Assembly: GCF_028610705.1 (NCBI RefSeq)
Contig: NZ_JAQQWT010000004.1
Coordinates: 51,938 to 115,937, forward strand
Direction: 5' to 3'
DNA from: Halalkalibacter alkalisediminis
Lineage (GTDB): Bacteria > Bacillota > Bacilli > Bacillales > Bacillaceae_D
DNA length: 64,000 nucleotides
Positions 17,635-26,293 of the stretch are shown here, piece by piece. The translations under genes and the position numbers were made by a program. The notes beneath the pieces are model-generated. The model worked only from the letters and a program-made list of their open reading frames with translations. It had not been told where the DNA came from and made no database searches. Each line of letters opens with the position of its first letter. Within the stretch, counting starts at the first letter, position 1.

Positions 17635-17815
17635 GCGGACATCAGAGCCGTTATTTACGTTGAAATCGCCTTTCAAGTAGGCGCTGCGGACATCAGAGCC
17701 GTTATTTTCTGAAATACGGTCCTGATGTCCGCCCAAATGAGGAAATAACGTCCCTCATGTCCGCGAACCAAGGAAATTAGAGCTTTTTCATTGAAATAGC
17801 GACTCCTATGTCCGC
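17635..17815. repeat. Cluster of GTCCGC-type intergenic repeats in both orientations
   Basis: A unit of about 22 bp, GCGGACATCAGAGCCGTTATTT, occurs at 17635-17656 and 17686-17707. Its inverse, with variations around GAAATAACG-(CT-rich)-ATGTCCGC, occurs at 17711-17732, 17742-17764 and 17792-17815. Spacing is roughly 28-53 bp. The two halves can fold on each other. No coding function. Confidence 0.8.
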
Positions 17816-17829
17816 TAAACAAAGAGAGA

Positions 17830-17860
17830 TAAAAAAACACTCGAATCCGAGTGTTTTTTA
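17830..17860. terminator. Hairpin with A/T runs, terminator-like
   Basis: AAAACACTCG and CGAGTGTTTT around AATC. It lies downstream of the hairpin array after lipA and can work in either direction. Confidence 0.8.
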
Positions 17861-17882
17861 GTATTATATTGTTTCTTCACAT

Positions 17883-18026
17883 ATAACGAGAAAACCGCTC
17901 GTTATAACAACCAATAACGAGAAAACCACTCGTTATACAACCAATAACGAGAAAACCGCTCGTTATACAACCAATAACGAGAAAACCGCTCGTTATACAA
18001 CCAATAACGAGAAAACCGCTCGTTAT
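17883..18026. repeat. Five tandem 30-31 bp palindromic repeats at the 3' end of lipA
   Basis: Each unit contains ATAACGAG-AAAACCG-CTCGTTAT (8-bp arms, 7-nt loop) plus a spacer ending ACAACCA. Units are at 17883, 17914, 17944, 17974 and 18004; the second has one changed base in the loop (CCACT). The last unit includes the lipA stop codon. The array would give up to five consecutive hairpins on the lipA mRNA 3' end. Confidence 0.9.
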
Positions 18027-18931
18027 TGGTTTGTCACTTTCTTAGCTTCGGCGCGGACTTGGGCTTCATTTACTTGCTCGTCTGCGTGGTAAGAAGAGCG
18101 CACTAGCGGGCCAGCTTCACAGTGATTGAAGCCTTTGCTTAACGCAATTTCTTTCAATTCAGCAAACTCATCTGGATGGTAATACTTTTGTACTTTTAAA
18201 TGTTTCTTTGTTGGTTGTAGGTATTGACCGATTGTCATAATATCTACATTGGCAGCACGTAGATCATCCATTGTTTCTAGAATTTCTTCTTTCGATTCGC
18301 CAAGACCAATCATCAAGCTTGATTTCGTTGGAATGTCTGGGTGTAATTCTTTTGCACGCTTTAAGAATTCAAGTGTACGCTCATATGTAGCACGCGCACG
18401 AACTCTTGGTGTTAAACGGCGAACCGTTTCAATATTATGGTTCATGATGTTAGGACGTGCATCCATTAATGTTTTTAAGTTATCAAAGCTTCCTAACATA
18501 TCTGAAGGCAGAACTTCGATCGTACAGAATGGGTTACGACGTCTTACCGCACGCACCGTTTCAGCATAAACAGCCGAACCACCATCTTTAAGATCATCTC
18601 GTGCTACAGCAGTAATGACGACATGCTTAAGCCCCATCTTTTCAACGGATTCTGCTACGCGTTCTGGTTCTTGTAGATCGAGTTCATTCGGAAGACCTGT
18701 CTTTACCGCACAGAAACGACATGCACGCGTACAAATGTCTCCAAGAATCATAAAGGTTGCCGTTTTACGAACAGCCCAACACTCATGGATATTTGGACAA
18801 CGAGCTTCCTCACATACGGTGTTAAGCTTGTTTTCTCTCATCATTTTTTTTAAGCCTGTGTAAGACTCGTTTGTGTTTAATTTTATTTTAAGCCACTCCG
18901 GCTTACGTAAATGTTCTTCTTTCTTTGCCAT
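18023..18931 (-). CDS. lipA: Lipoyl synthase
   Basis: 302 residues from ATG 18931 ([18 protein letters not shown], the usual start in Bacillus). A radical SAM enzyme that inserts two sulphurs into octanoyl groups on GcvH or E2 proteins. The auxiliary cluster motif [12 protein letters not shown] is at residues 39-50, and the radical [11 protein letters not shown] follows at about 67. FMILGDIC and SLMIGLGES are present. The stop codon lies inside the last unit of the palindromic array (17883-18026). Confidence 0.97.
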   Translation of the reverse strand: MAKKEEHLRKPEWLKIKLNTNESYTGLKKMMRENKLNTVCEEARCPNIHECWAVRKTATFMILGDICTRACRFCAVKTGLPNELDLQEPERVAESVEKMGLKHVVITAVARDDLKDGGSAVYAETVRAVRRRNPFCTIEVLPSDMLGSFDNLKTLMDARPNIMNHNIETVRRLTPRVRARATYERTLEFLKRAKELHPDIPTKSSLMIGLGESKEEILETMDDLRAANVDIMTIGQYLQPTKKHLKVQKYYHPDEFAELKEIALSKGFNHCEAGPLVRSSYHADEQVNEAQVRAEAKKVTNQ

Positions 18932-19208
18932 TCTAGTTCCACCATCCAATCTTCAATTTGTCCAAATCCATGGCAACTCTCGCACTAGCTCTAAGAAAAT
19001 CGCTCAGAGCTTTCACAATAAGTAGGCGCTTGAACAAATTTTCTCTATACTACTTTATCATGATTTCACGAAAATAACCAAGCGAGCGCTCAAAATTTCC
19101 AATGATTCTCTCCGATTTTTTTAGCTTTTTATCCCACACTATATAAAGAGATAAAGCACGGATTTTAAAATCCATGATGCACTTGGAAAAGAATGAAAGG
19201 AGCCAAAC

Positions 19209-20222
19209 ATGAGATTACAAAAAATCATCGTATTAGCACTTATTGCCGTGTTTGTTTCTCTCCCCCTCGTAACCTACGCGGCTGATCAAAAGGCAGATCT
19301 TACGTCTGAGCAGATTTATGAGAAACGAATGGATTTATATAAAAAGGTAGAAACCTTAACAAGCGTACCGTGGCAATATTTAGCTGCTGTTGATACGTAT
19401 GAGAGAGGTCTTCGACGTGCTCTGAATGACCGTCCAAAAGAGGATGGCTTCATTTCCATTTATTTTTCTGAAAACGAATGGGCTGGTTCATTGAACCCTA
19501 ACAAGCAAGATACCCATCCTCTTTCCATTCAAATGTTTGGGGGAATTGGACTTGATGGGGACGGGGACGGCGTTGCTGATCGATTAAATGATGAAGACGT
19601 TCTTTATACCCTTGCTCACCAATTCGAACAATACGGAGTCAGTGAGGAAGATTTTAGAATAGCTTTATGGGAAAAATATAAGCGAGATCAATCAGTAAGA
19701 ATCGTACATGGGCACGCGCTTGTTTATGAAAAGTTCGATCGCTTAGATTTAAATGATCACGCTTTTCCAATGCCACTTAATTATAACTACAGCTATAAAA
19801 ATACATGGGGAGATCGTCGTGGTTGGGGCGGCCGACGCATCCACGAAGGCACGGATATTTTTGCCGGCTATAACGTACCCATTCGTGCCACGGCATATGG
19901 TCGTGTTGAAATCAAAGGATGGAACAAATATGGCGGTTGGCGAATTGGTATTCGCGATTTAGATAATATTTACCACTATTACGCTCATCTTAGTGGCTTT
20001 GAAAAAGGTATTGAAGAAGGAAGCATCGTGGCCCCAGGTGACGTAATTGGTTATTGTGGAAGTTCTGGGTACGGAAAACCAGGTACACAAGGAAAGTTCC
20101 CACCCCACCTCCACTATGGCATGTACCGCGATAACGGTCGACTTGAATGGTCTTTTGATCCATACCCTTCTTTAAAGCAATGGGAACGCAAGGCTTATCA
20201 AGACCGGAAAAAGAAAAAATAA
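19209..20222 (+). CDS. lytH: LytH/YunA M23-family L-Ala-D-Glu peptidase of sporulation
   Basis: 337 residues with a Sec signal (IIVLALIAVFVSLPLVTYA). Middle segment GLDGDGDGVADRLNDEDVLYTLAHQF, then the M23 metallopeptidase domain with HEGTDIF (zinc ligands) and HLHYG near the C-terminus. LytH trims stem peptides in the spore cortex, leaving single L-alanine side chains. It is normally followed by yunB; here yunB is 25 kb away, so this gene marks the left edge of the accessory region. Confidence 0.92.
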   Translation: MRLQKIIVLALIAVFVSLPLVTYAADQKADLTSEQIYEKRMDLYKKVETLTSVPWQYLAAVDTYERGLRRALNDRPKEDGFISIYFSENEWAGSLNPNKQDTHPLSIQMFGGIGLDGDGDGVADRLNDEDVLYTLAHQFEQYGVSEEDFRIALWEKYKRDQSVRIVHGHALVYEKFDRLDLNDHAFPMPLNYNYSYKNTWGDRRGWGGRRIHEGTDIFAGYNVPIRATAYGRVEIKGWNKYGGWRIGIRDLDNIYHYYAHLSGFEKGIEEGSIVAPGDVIGYCGSSGYGKPGTQGKFPPHLHYGMYRDNGRLEWSFDPYPSLKQWERKAYQDRKKKK

Positions 20223-20247
20223 AAAAGGCAAACATCGCCTAATGAGC

Positions 20248-20293
20248 AAGGGCACTGAAAAAGGTATGGTTTTCACCTTTTTCAGTGCCCTTT
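20248..20293 (+). terminator. Repeat-family hairpin acting as lytH terminator
   Basis: GGGCACTGAAAAAGGT (20250-20265) pairs with ACCTTTTTCAGTGCCC (20275-20290), then TTT. It is the first-domain hairpin of the dispersed repeat without the second domain. Confidence 0.85.
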
Positions 20294-20391
20294 AATTAAC
20301 AGAGGATGTTCCTTTTTCAAGCATAAATTGGGAAATTAAGAAAAGACTAGCTCTATATACACTATTTTTTAAAACAGCGAGGTTAAAACAA

Positions 20392-20964
20392 ATGTCTAAA
20401 GAACAAATAGAAAAGTTAACTTCTTTAAGAACCTCCCAAAAAGAAATTACAAACGAGTGGATCAACTATTGGTTGGAATATTCTTTTCTTGATACCTGGC
20501 AATTCTGGATTGTCGCTTCCATGTTAATTCTTCCTCTAGTTATTCTTTACTTTAAAATGGATCGAAGCAAAGCTTTTCTTTTGGGATTTTACGGATTCAA
20601 TATCCATGTTTGGTTTTCGTATACAGATACGATTTTCGTGAGAATCGGTTTAGTGAGTTACCCGTATCAGGCCATTCCAGTTATACCTGCTAATTTCGGT
20701 TTAGATGTTTCTCTTGTTCCTGTTTTATTTATGTTTTTATATCAATACGTCTTAAACCATAAGAAAAACTACTACATCTATGCTACAGGGCTAAGTGCAG
20801 CTTTGGCTTTTGTTTTAAAACCTTATTTAGTTGTTTTTAACTTATTCGAACTGCATAACGTCAATTATTTTCATTTATTTTTAGCCTATGTCGTTGTGTT
20901 TCTTGTATCGAAGTGGATTACCGATCTCTTTTTGTATTTTACGAAGACTAGTAAGATCGCGTAA
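20392..20964 (+). CDS. CBO0543-type multipass membrane protein
   Basis: 190 residues with about five membrane helices (residues 37-57, 62-78, 105-125, 133-152, 160-182). The EYSFLDTWQFWIVASMLILPLVILYFKMD start and the D/Y residues between helices fit the CBO0543 family found in spore formers. The function is unknown. It is the first gene of the accessory region and converges on the NSS transporter pair. Confidence 0.75.
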   Translation: MSKEQIEKLTSLRTSQKEITNEWINYWLEYSFLDTWQFWIVASMLILPLVILYFKMDRSKAFLLGFYGFNIHVWFSYTDTIFVRIGLVSYPYQAIPVIPANFGLDVSLVPVLFMFLYQYVLNHKKNYYIYATGLSAALAFVLKPYLVVFNLFELHNVNYFHLFLAYVVVFLVSKWITDLFLYFTKTSKIA

Positions 20965-20967
20965 AAA

Positions 20968-20990
20968 AGCTCGGGACCTGATCCCGAGCT
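20968..20990. terminator. Bidirectional terminator
   Basis: AGCTCGGGA and TCCCGAGCT form a 9-bp stem with loop CCTGA; the A-run to the left gives a T-run for the minus-strand transporter pair. Confidence 0.88.
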
Positions 20991-20998
20991 TGGTCTAT

Positions 20999-21106
20999 TT
21001 ACTTTTTATTTTTTGCTACTTTCACGGCATTGGCAATACTAAGTCCCATACCGCCCCAAATCACGATCATTCCAACGATCATCATGACAACTGCACTCGT
21101 ACTCAT
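20999..21106 (-). CDS. MetS-like tiny subunit of NSS transporter (first pair)
   Basis: 35 residues, one membrane helix: MSTSAVVMMIVGMIVIWGGMGLSI then ANAVKVAKNKK. It starts two bases after the stop of the NSS permease at 21109 and has a GGGAG site. This layout matches the methionine/alanine importer MetPS described in Corynebacterium, where a tiny MetS protein is needed for uptake. It is shorter than usual gene-calling cut-offs. Confidence 0.85.
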   Translation of the reverse strand: MSTSAVVMMIVGMIVIWGGMGLSIANAVKVAKNKK

Positions 21107-21108
21107 GA

Positions 21109-22644
21109 TTACTCAACTCCCGTTTGATTGTCTTTTGTAGAAGGCTCTTCTAGTTCATTTTTTTGCCATTTAAGAGCTGCAAAAATGAATCCAACGATAA
21201 TAGCTAAAATCGCTACACTCCATCCAGAATAAATCAGAAACGACGTCGGATACCCTTCATAATTATTTGTTACATTCTCAATTGTATTTTGAATAAACAT
21301 ATAACCAAGTACGACTGGTGTAATGACTCCTAAGCAAATCTTCCACCATAGGCCTGTACGGAAATCAGAAACGCCATTTGCGTGGTCTTGAAGTTCAGGT
21401 AGCTTTTTTACAAACCATGATACCGCAACAACGGAAACAAGTCCCGCTAGAGCCACACCGAATTGATTAATAAAGTAATCAGCTGCGTCTAAGAAGAATA
21501 GTCCACCTTGCGTTGCAAATAAGATCGAGATCAAGGCAGAAAGCCCCCCACCAATCATAACTGCTTTAACACGTGAGATTTTAAACTTATCTTGTATACC
21601 TGATACGAACGTTTCGACAATAGAGATTAATGACGAAAGCCCTGCTAGTACTAATGAACCGAAGAATAACACTCCGAAAAATCCATTCATACCAGGGAAC
21701 GTATTAATAATTTCTGGGAAGACCACAAACGCTAACCCAATTCCCGCACTAGCTACTTCATTGATACCCACACCAGATGCATTTGCCATAAATCCAATCG
21801 CTGCAAATACCCCGATACCAGCTAATAACTCAAAGCTTGAATTACTAAAACCAGTAATAAAGGCATTGTTGTTAATGTCTGATTTCTTTGGTAAGTAACT
21901 CGAGTACGTAATCATAATCGCAAAACCAATCGATAAACTAAAGAAGATTTGTCCATACGCGGCTACCCATACGGCCGGTGTCATAATTTCAGACCAATTT
22001 GGTTTAAAGAACGCATCTAAACCAAGCATCGCTCCTTCAAGTGTAAGAGCTCGTACAACAATGAGTAAGAACATCACAACCAACAACGGTATAAAAATTC
22101 GATTGGCTACTTCAATTCCGCGCTTAACTCCTTTAAATAACACACCTAGTGTGATCACCCACACTAAAACAAGTGGAATAAAGACACCAGGTACAAGCGA
22201 TCCTATATCTCCAGGAGCCCCTCCTGACACAAGATCCACACGTTTTAAATAATCAGCCATTAAGAAGCCGCCCGTATCCTCTCCCCAACGCTGGTTCACC
22301 GCAAAGTACGTGTAAGCCATTGCCCATGCGATAATAACCGCATAGTAAGTCGAGATCACAAATGATATCGCAATTTGCCACCAACCAATCCACTCTGTTT
22401 TCTTACTTAAGCGTGCATACGATAACGGAGCGGAACCACGGTATTTATGACCGATGGTAAATTCCATAATTAAAAGTGGAATCCCTGCTGTTAATAAAGC
22501 AAATAAGTAAGGGAAGAAAAAAGCTCCTCCTCCATTTTCATATGCTACATACGGAAAACGCCAAATATTACCAAGTCCTACGGCAGAACCGATCGCCGCT
22601 AAAATAAATCCTGCGCGCGTTCCCCACTGTTCTCTTTCTTTCAT
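21109..22644 (-). CDS. Neurotransmitter:sodium symporter (NSS) family amino-acid transporter 1
   Basis: 511 residues with 11-12 membrane helices. The N-terminal REQWGTRAGFILAAIGSAVGLGNIWRFPYVAYENGGGAF carries the unwound TM1 Na+ and substrate site typical of NSS/LeuT proteins. Its partner MetS-like peptide suggests the methionine/alanine import branch. It is about 80 percent identical by eye to the next transporter (23047), a recent tandem duplication. Sodium coupling would suit an alkaliphile. Upstream, 22700-22750 holds an imperfect inverted repeat around ACTACTAAT/ATTAGTAGT. Confidence 0.92.
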   Translation of the reverse strand: MKEREQWGTRAGFILAAIGSAVGLGNIWRFPYVAYENGGGAFFFPYLFALLTAGIPLLIMEFTIGHKYRGSAPLSYARLSKKTEWIGWWQIAISFVISTYYAVIIAWAMAYTYFAVNQRWGEDTGGFLMADYLKRVDLVSGGAPGDIGSLVPGVFIPLVLVWVITLGVLFKGVKRGIEVANRIFIPLLVVMFLLIVVRALTLEGAMLGLDAFFKPNWSEIMTPAVWVAAYGQIFFSLSIGFAIMITYSSYLPKKSDINNNAFITGFSNSSFELLAGIGVFAAIGFMANASGVGINEVASAGIGLAFVVFPEIINTFPGMNGFFGVLFFGSLVLAGLSSLISIVETFVSGIQDKFKISRVKAVMIGGGLSALISILFATQGGLFFLDAADYFINQFGVALAGLVSVVAVSWFVKKLPELQDHANGVSDFRTGLWWKICLGVITPVVLGYMFIQNTIENVTNNYEGYPTSFLIYSGWSVAILAIIVGFIFAALKWQKNELEEPSTKDNQTGVE

Positions 22645-22875
22645 TACAAGTACCCCTCTTCTTCTATTTATTCCGTGTCTGAATTATCCGAAAATAATAA
22701 CCACTACTAATGAATTTTCTTTTTGTACCTGAATTAGTAGTTATTCATTTTAAAATGTTCTGACTATTCGCTATTGTATTATAGTGAATTTTATCGAATT
22801 TTGTCAACAGGTAAATGTAAAAATGCAATTTAGAAAATACTGGCTAACTAAGCACGAATGTGTATCCTCCATAAA

Positions 22876-22905
22876 AAAGAAGCTCGGAATAATTTCCGAA
22901 CTTCT
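22876..22905 (-). terminator. Terminator after second NSS pair
   Basis: GAAGCTCGGA and TCCGAACTTC form a slightly imperfect stem; the A-run to its left provides the T-run on the minus strand. Confidence 0.8.
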
Positions 22906-22916
22906 ATCTCCTTAAA

Positions 22917-23030
22917 TTAAAACTTATTTTTAGCTTTCGAAACCTTGACAGCATTGGCAATACTTAATCCAAGTCCTCCCCAAATGATGAGCATTCCTAG
23001 AAGCATCATCGTTACAGCGCCACCACTCAT
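22917..23030 (-). CDS. MetS-like tiny subunit of NSS transporter (second pair)
   Basis: 37 residues, one membrane helix: MSGGAVTMMLLGMLIIWGG then LGLSIANAVKVSKAKNKF. AAGGAG lies at a good distance before the ATG. It parallels the peptide at 20999, including the IWGG-GLSIANAVKV core, so both the permease and its small partner were duplicated together. Confidence 0.85.
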   Translation of the reverse strand: MSGGAVTMMLLGMLIIWGGLGLSIANAVKVSKAKNKF

Positions 23031-23046
23031 ATGATCCACTCCTTTA

Positions 23047-24558
23047 TTATTTTCTTGGAATAGTTAAGTCTCCTTTACCCCACTTCGCTTTGGCAAATAA
23101 GAAGCCGATCACTAAAGCCCCAATTGCGACTAACCAACCTGATCCAAATAAGAATGCACTAGAGTATCCCTCATAATTACTTGTTAGGTTTTCAATCGTA
23201 TTTTGGATAAACATAAATCCGAGAACAATTGGTGTCACAATGCTTAAGCAAATTTTCCACCAAGATCCTAAACGGAAATCAGACACACCATCTGCATGCG
23301 TTTGAAGTTCTGGTAGTTTTTTTGTAAACCACGAAACGGTAATAACTGAAACAAGACCTGCAAGGGCAATACCGAATGTGTTAATAAAGTAATCGGCTGC
23401 ATCTAAGAAAAATAGACCGCCTTGAGTAGCAAATAAAATGGAGATTAAAGCAGATAACCCTCCTCCGATTGCCACAGCTTTTTGTCGTGAAAATTTAAAT
23501 TTGTCTTGAACACCGGAAACAAACGTTTCAACAATGGAAATGAGTGAGGATAAACCTGCTAACACAAGCGATCCAAAGAACAGCACCCCAAACAATCCAT
23601 TCATCCCTGGAAACGTATTAATGATTTCTGGGAAGACGACAAAGGCTAAGCCGATTCCAGCGCTAGCTACTTCTTCTACTCCAACTCCTGATGCATTGGC
23701 CATAAATCCTAATGCAGCAAACACCCCAATCCCAGCTAATAATTCAAAACTAGAATTACTAAAACCGGTAATGAATGCATTGTTGGTAATATCAGATTTA
23801 CGCGACAAGTAACTCGAGTAAGTAATCATAATCGCAAAAGCGATCGACAAACTGAAGAAGATTTGCCCGTAAGCAGCCACCCACACTCCTGGCGACATGA
23901 TCTCACTCCAATTTGGTTTAAAGAAAGCGTCTAAACCAGTCATTGCACCTTCAAGCGTAATGGCTCGAATCACAATCAGGAAGAACATCACTACGAGCAA
24001 TGGGATAAAAATGCGATTTGCCAGTTCAATCCCGCGTTTAATCCCTTTAAATAACACACCAAGCGTAATAATCCACACTACCACTAATGGGATAAAGACA
24101 CCTGGTACGAGCGAGCCTAGATCACCTGGTGCTCCTCCTGCAACAATATCCACTCGTTGAAGATAGTCACCCATCAAGAAACCACCCGTGTCTTCCCCCC
24201 ATTTTTGATTAACCGCAAAATACGTATACGACATCGCCCAAGCAATAATGACCGCATAGTAAGTCGCAATGACAAAGGCAATGGCTACTTGCCACCAACC
24301 AATCCACTCAGCCTTTTTGTTCATTCGTGCATAGGATAATGGAGCCGATCCACGATATTTGTGTCCAAGTGTAAACTCCATAATGAGAAGCGGAATACCT
24401 GCAGTAATAAGAGCAAATAAGTACGGTAAAAAGAAAGCTCCTCCTCCATTTTCATACGCAACATACGGAAAACGCCAAATGTTACCCAGTCCTACGGCCG
24501 ATCCAATCGCGGCCAAGATAAAGCCGGCACGTGTTCCCCATTGTTCTCTTCCGTTCAT
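23047..24558 (-). CDS. Neurotransmitter:sodium symporter (NSS) family amino-acid transporter 2
   Basis: 503 residues, same fold and motifs as the transporter at 21109 (AAIGSAVGLGNIWRFPYVAYENGGGAFFLPYLFAL). Differences are concentrated in the C-terminal tail. It precedes its own MetS-like gene by 16 nt. A sequence close to the catabolite-control (cre) consensus lies 27 nt upstream of the start. Confidence 0.92.
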   Translation of the reverse strand: MNGREQWGTRAGFILAAIGSAVGLGNIWRFPYVAYENGGGAFFLPYLFALITAGIPLLIMEFTLGHKYRGSAPLSYARMNKKAEWIGWWQVAIAFVIATYYAVIIAWAMSYTYFAVNQKWGEDTGGFLMGDYLQRVDIVAGGAPGDLGSLVPGVFIPLVVVWIITLGVLFKGIKRGIELANRIFIPLLVVMFFLIVIRAITLEGAMTGLDAFFKPNWSEIMSPGVWVAAYGQIFFSLSIAFAIMITYSSYLSRKSDITNNAFITGFSNSSFELLAGIGVFAALGFMANASGVGVEEVASAGIGLAFVVFPEIINTFPGMNGLFGVLFFGSLVLAGLSSLISIVETFVSGVQDKFKFSRQKAVAIGGGLSALISILFATQGGLFFLDAADYFINTFGIALAGLVSVITVSWFTKKLPELQTHADGVSDFRLGSWWKICLSIVTPIVLGFMFIQNTIENLTSNYEGYSSAFLFGSGWLVAIGALVIGFLFAKAKWGKGDLTIPRK

Positions 24559-24584
24559 GTTCTTTCACCCCACAGTCATCAATT

Positions 24585-24599
24585 TATAAAGCGCTTACA
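24585..24599 (-). promoter_or_regulatory. Candidate cre (CcpA) site upstream of NSS transporter 2
   Basis: On the minus strand TGTAAGCGCTTTATA matches the cre core TGWAANCGNTNWCA except at the last two positions. It is placed where binding could block transcription. Confidence 0.4.
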
Positions 24600-24856
24600 T
24601 TTATTGTTTATTCAAAAATTCAAATATTTAGTCTAACTATTTTGTTTTTTTATAATCATTTTATCAACTACTTTATCACGGTTGTCCTTTGATGTAACAA
24701 AGTACAACTTTGTTACTAAGAGTTCGATAAATTATGTTCATATAGAAATTAACCTTTAGGAACTTAGTTGCTTTCATCTGATTCTGATGCATTTTCTTTT
24801 GTCGACTTTAACAAACCTCATCTACAACTAATCTAAAAAAACAGACCCACTAAACT

Positions 24857-24987
24857 AAGGGCACAGAAAAAGGTACGATTTTCACCTTTTTCTGTGCCCT
24901 TTAAGCAATGAGCGGAACCGTTGCTTTGTCTTAAGCCTGCTATGAGTGGGTTTCTCCTAGCAGGCGCGCAACGTGTGGAGCCATTGC
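24857..24987 (+). repeat. Structured dispersed repeat, copy B
   Basis: Hairpin AAGGGCACAGAAAAAGGT / ACCTTTTTCTGTGCCCTT (24857-24874 with 24884-24901), then GCAATGAGCGGAACCG, GTTGC (24920-24924) pairing with GCAAC (24968-24972), CCTGCTA (24936-24942) pairing with TAGCAGG (24958-24964), closing with TGTGGAGCCATTGC. Similarity to the copy at 33690-33757 continues about 50 bp further downstream. Confidence 0.85.
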
Positions 24988-25056
24988 TGCTTCCTCGAAT
25001 CTCTAAAAGGGACTTCTTCAATGGCCTCACTAAAACTAAGGCCTGTTTTGATAAAA

Positions 25057-25884
25057 TTAATGCATATAATAAAGATCGGTATCTATCACTTCTTCATATC
25101 CATTTGTATAATGGACTTCTAATTGTACAGTAGTCTGTTCATCTCCCTCAAACTGAACAAACCAGTTCGTTTCACCATATTCTTCATATTCATCAGAATC
25201 ACCATACCTCATATATTCACCATCACGTAACTCTAATTTCTTTTTTTCTATTTCTCCACTTTTAGTCTTAATGAGTGCGTACATTTCAGCCACTTCATAC
25301 AAATCTGATTCTCTATGATATTTAGCGACAAACAGCTCGTAATGTATATCCCTAGAGCCACTTGTATGAGTCGTTCCATATCCAATCGATAACGGATCAG
25401 GTTGATAAATTTCAGTCGGAATATACCCAATCTCACTCCCTTTCATTACAGACCCATTCGAGGAAATTTGATAAGAGTAATGATCTTTTGCGTTTAGAGG
25501 AATCGTTGCCTGATACATAGATCCTGAAATCCATTCTGCTTCGACTTCCATCCAATTTCCCTTCTCACCTTTTCGATATAGGAAGTTGATTTGTGCATCT
25601 CGCTCCACTTCTTGCAACGTCCACTCGACATCTACATGAATAGCATCAGGTCCCGTCGTTGGTTCGCTTCGTGTAAACTGAATGTTTTGTACCCACCTGT
25701 CACGTTCTTGCCATTGATACAACTCATGCTCAATAGACGATAACCTGTGTTCAATCCCGTGTGAACTAGACGATACATAATCCATCAAATTCATCTTCAT
25801 TTGTTTCATTTGAAATAAGCCATACACATTAAGGAGCACACTTCCTATTAATAAAACAAGGATGAACTTAGTTGTCCCTTTCAT
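25057..25884 (-). CDS. Membrane-anchored extracytoplasmic protein of unknown function
   Basis: 275 residues from ATG 25884, chosen for AGGAGG seven nt upstream. One N-terminal helix (KFILVLLIGSVLLNVYGLF) anchors it; residues 30-65 form a short coiled coil (HGIEHRLSSIEHELYQWQERD); the rest is a beta-rich, acidic domain with two similar modules (VDVEWTLQEVERDAQINFLYRKG and VQFEGDEQTTVQLEVHYTNGYEE). No enzyme motif is visible. It resembles uncharacterised Bacillus surface proteins; no family name is offered. Confidence 0.7.
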   Translation of the reverse strand: MKGTTKFILVLLIGSVLLNVYGLFQMKQMKMNLMDYVSSSSHGIEHRLSSIEHELYQWQERDRWVQNIQFTRSEPTTGPDAIHVDVEWTLQEVERDAQINFLYRKGEKGNWMEVEAEWISGSMYQATIPLNAKDHYSYQISSNGSVMKGSEIGYIPTEIYQPDPLSIGYGTTHTSGSRDIHYELFVAKYHRESDLYEVAEMYALIKTKSGEIEKKKLELRDGEYMRYGDSDEYEEYGETNWFVQFEGDEQTTVQLEVHYTNGYEEVIDTDLYYMH

Positions 25885-26212
25885 TGCTTTCCTCCTATTG
25901 GTCATATTGCTATTGTATAAACTAAAACGTTGACCGAGCACATAACCTATTTTATGAACCAAAACTAAAAATGACATGTTTCATGATAAAGAGTAGAGGT
26001 TCTACCTCATTCGTGGTTTGCATCTTGTCCGTCCCCGCCCTAGTGGATATTCTAGCTACAAATACAAACGTACTCTATTTGTAAAGCTAGCGACGCCTAC
26101 TAAATACCGCAATTCCAATTCCCAATATTAAACAAATTATATAAGGAAACGCTCAAAATTTATAGTATTTTTTGAATTCTCCTTATTACCTGTAACTTTA
26201 CGATAAAAAACA
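25885..26212. other. Intergenic stretch without recognised gene
   Basis: It contains the upstream region of the membrane-anchored protein gene and AT-rich sequence. No open frame with an SD and no clear repeat were seen. Confidence 0.5.
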
Positions 26213-26238
26213 GAAAAAGCGCTAGGTTCCTAGCGCTT
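26213..26238 (-). terminator. Terminator of the gentisate operon
   Basis: AGCGCTAGG (26218-26226) pairs with CCTAGCGCT (26229-26237); on the minus strand five T residues follow. Confidence 0.9.
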
Positions 26239-26293
26239 CCCAAAATCCTCTTATGCTTTTGTTTTCGTGCTTACCTGTTCATTAAACTCTCAT

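Noticed and set aside
17482-17736. Minus-strand open frame across the GTCCGC repeats
   Set aside because: Its sequence is made of translated repeat units (GSDVR-type repetition) and has no SD.
17883-18026. CRISPR array
   Set aside because: The 7-8 nt spacers are nearly identical and the units are palindromic; no cas genes are present.
21742-24589. Plus-strand open frames opposite the NSS transporters
   Set aside because: They are antisense shadows of two long, well conserved membrane proteins and lack ribosome sites.
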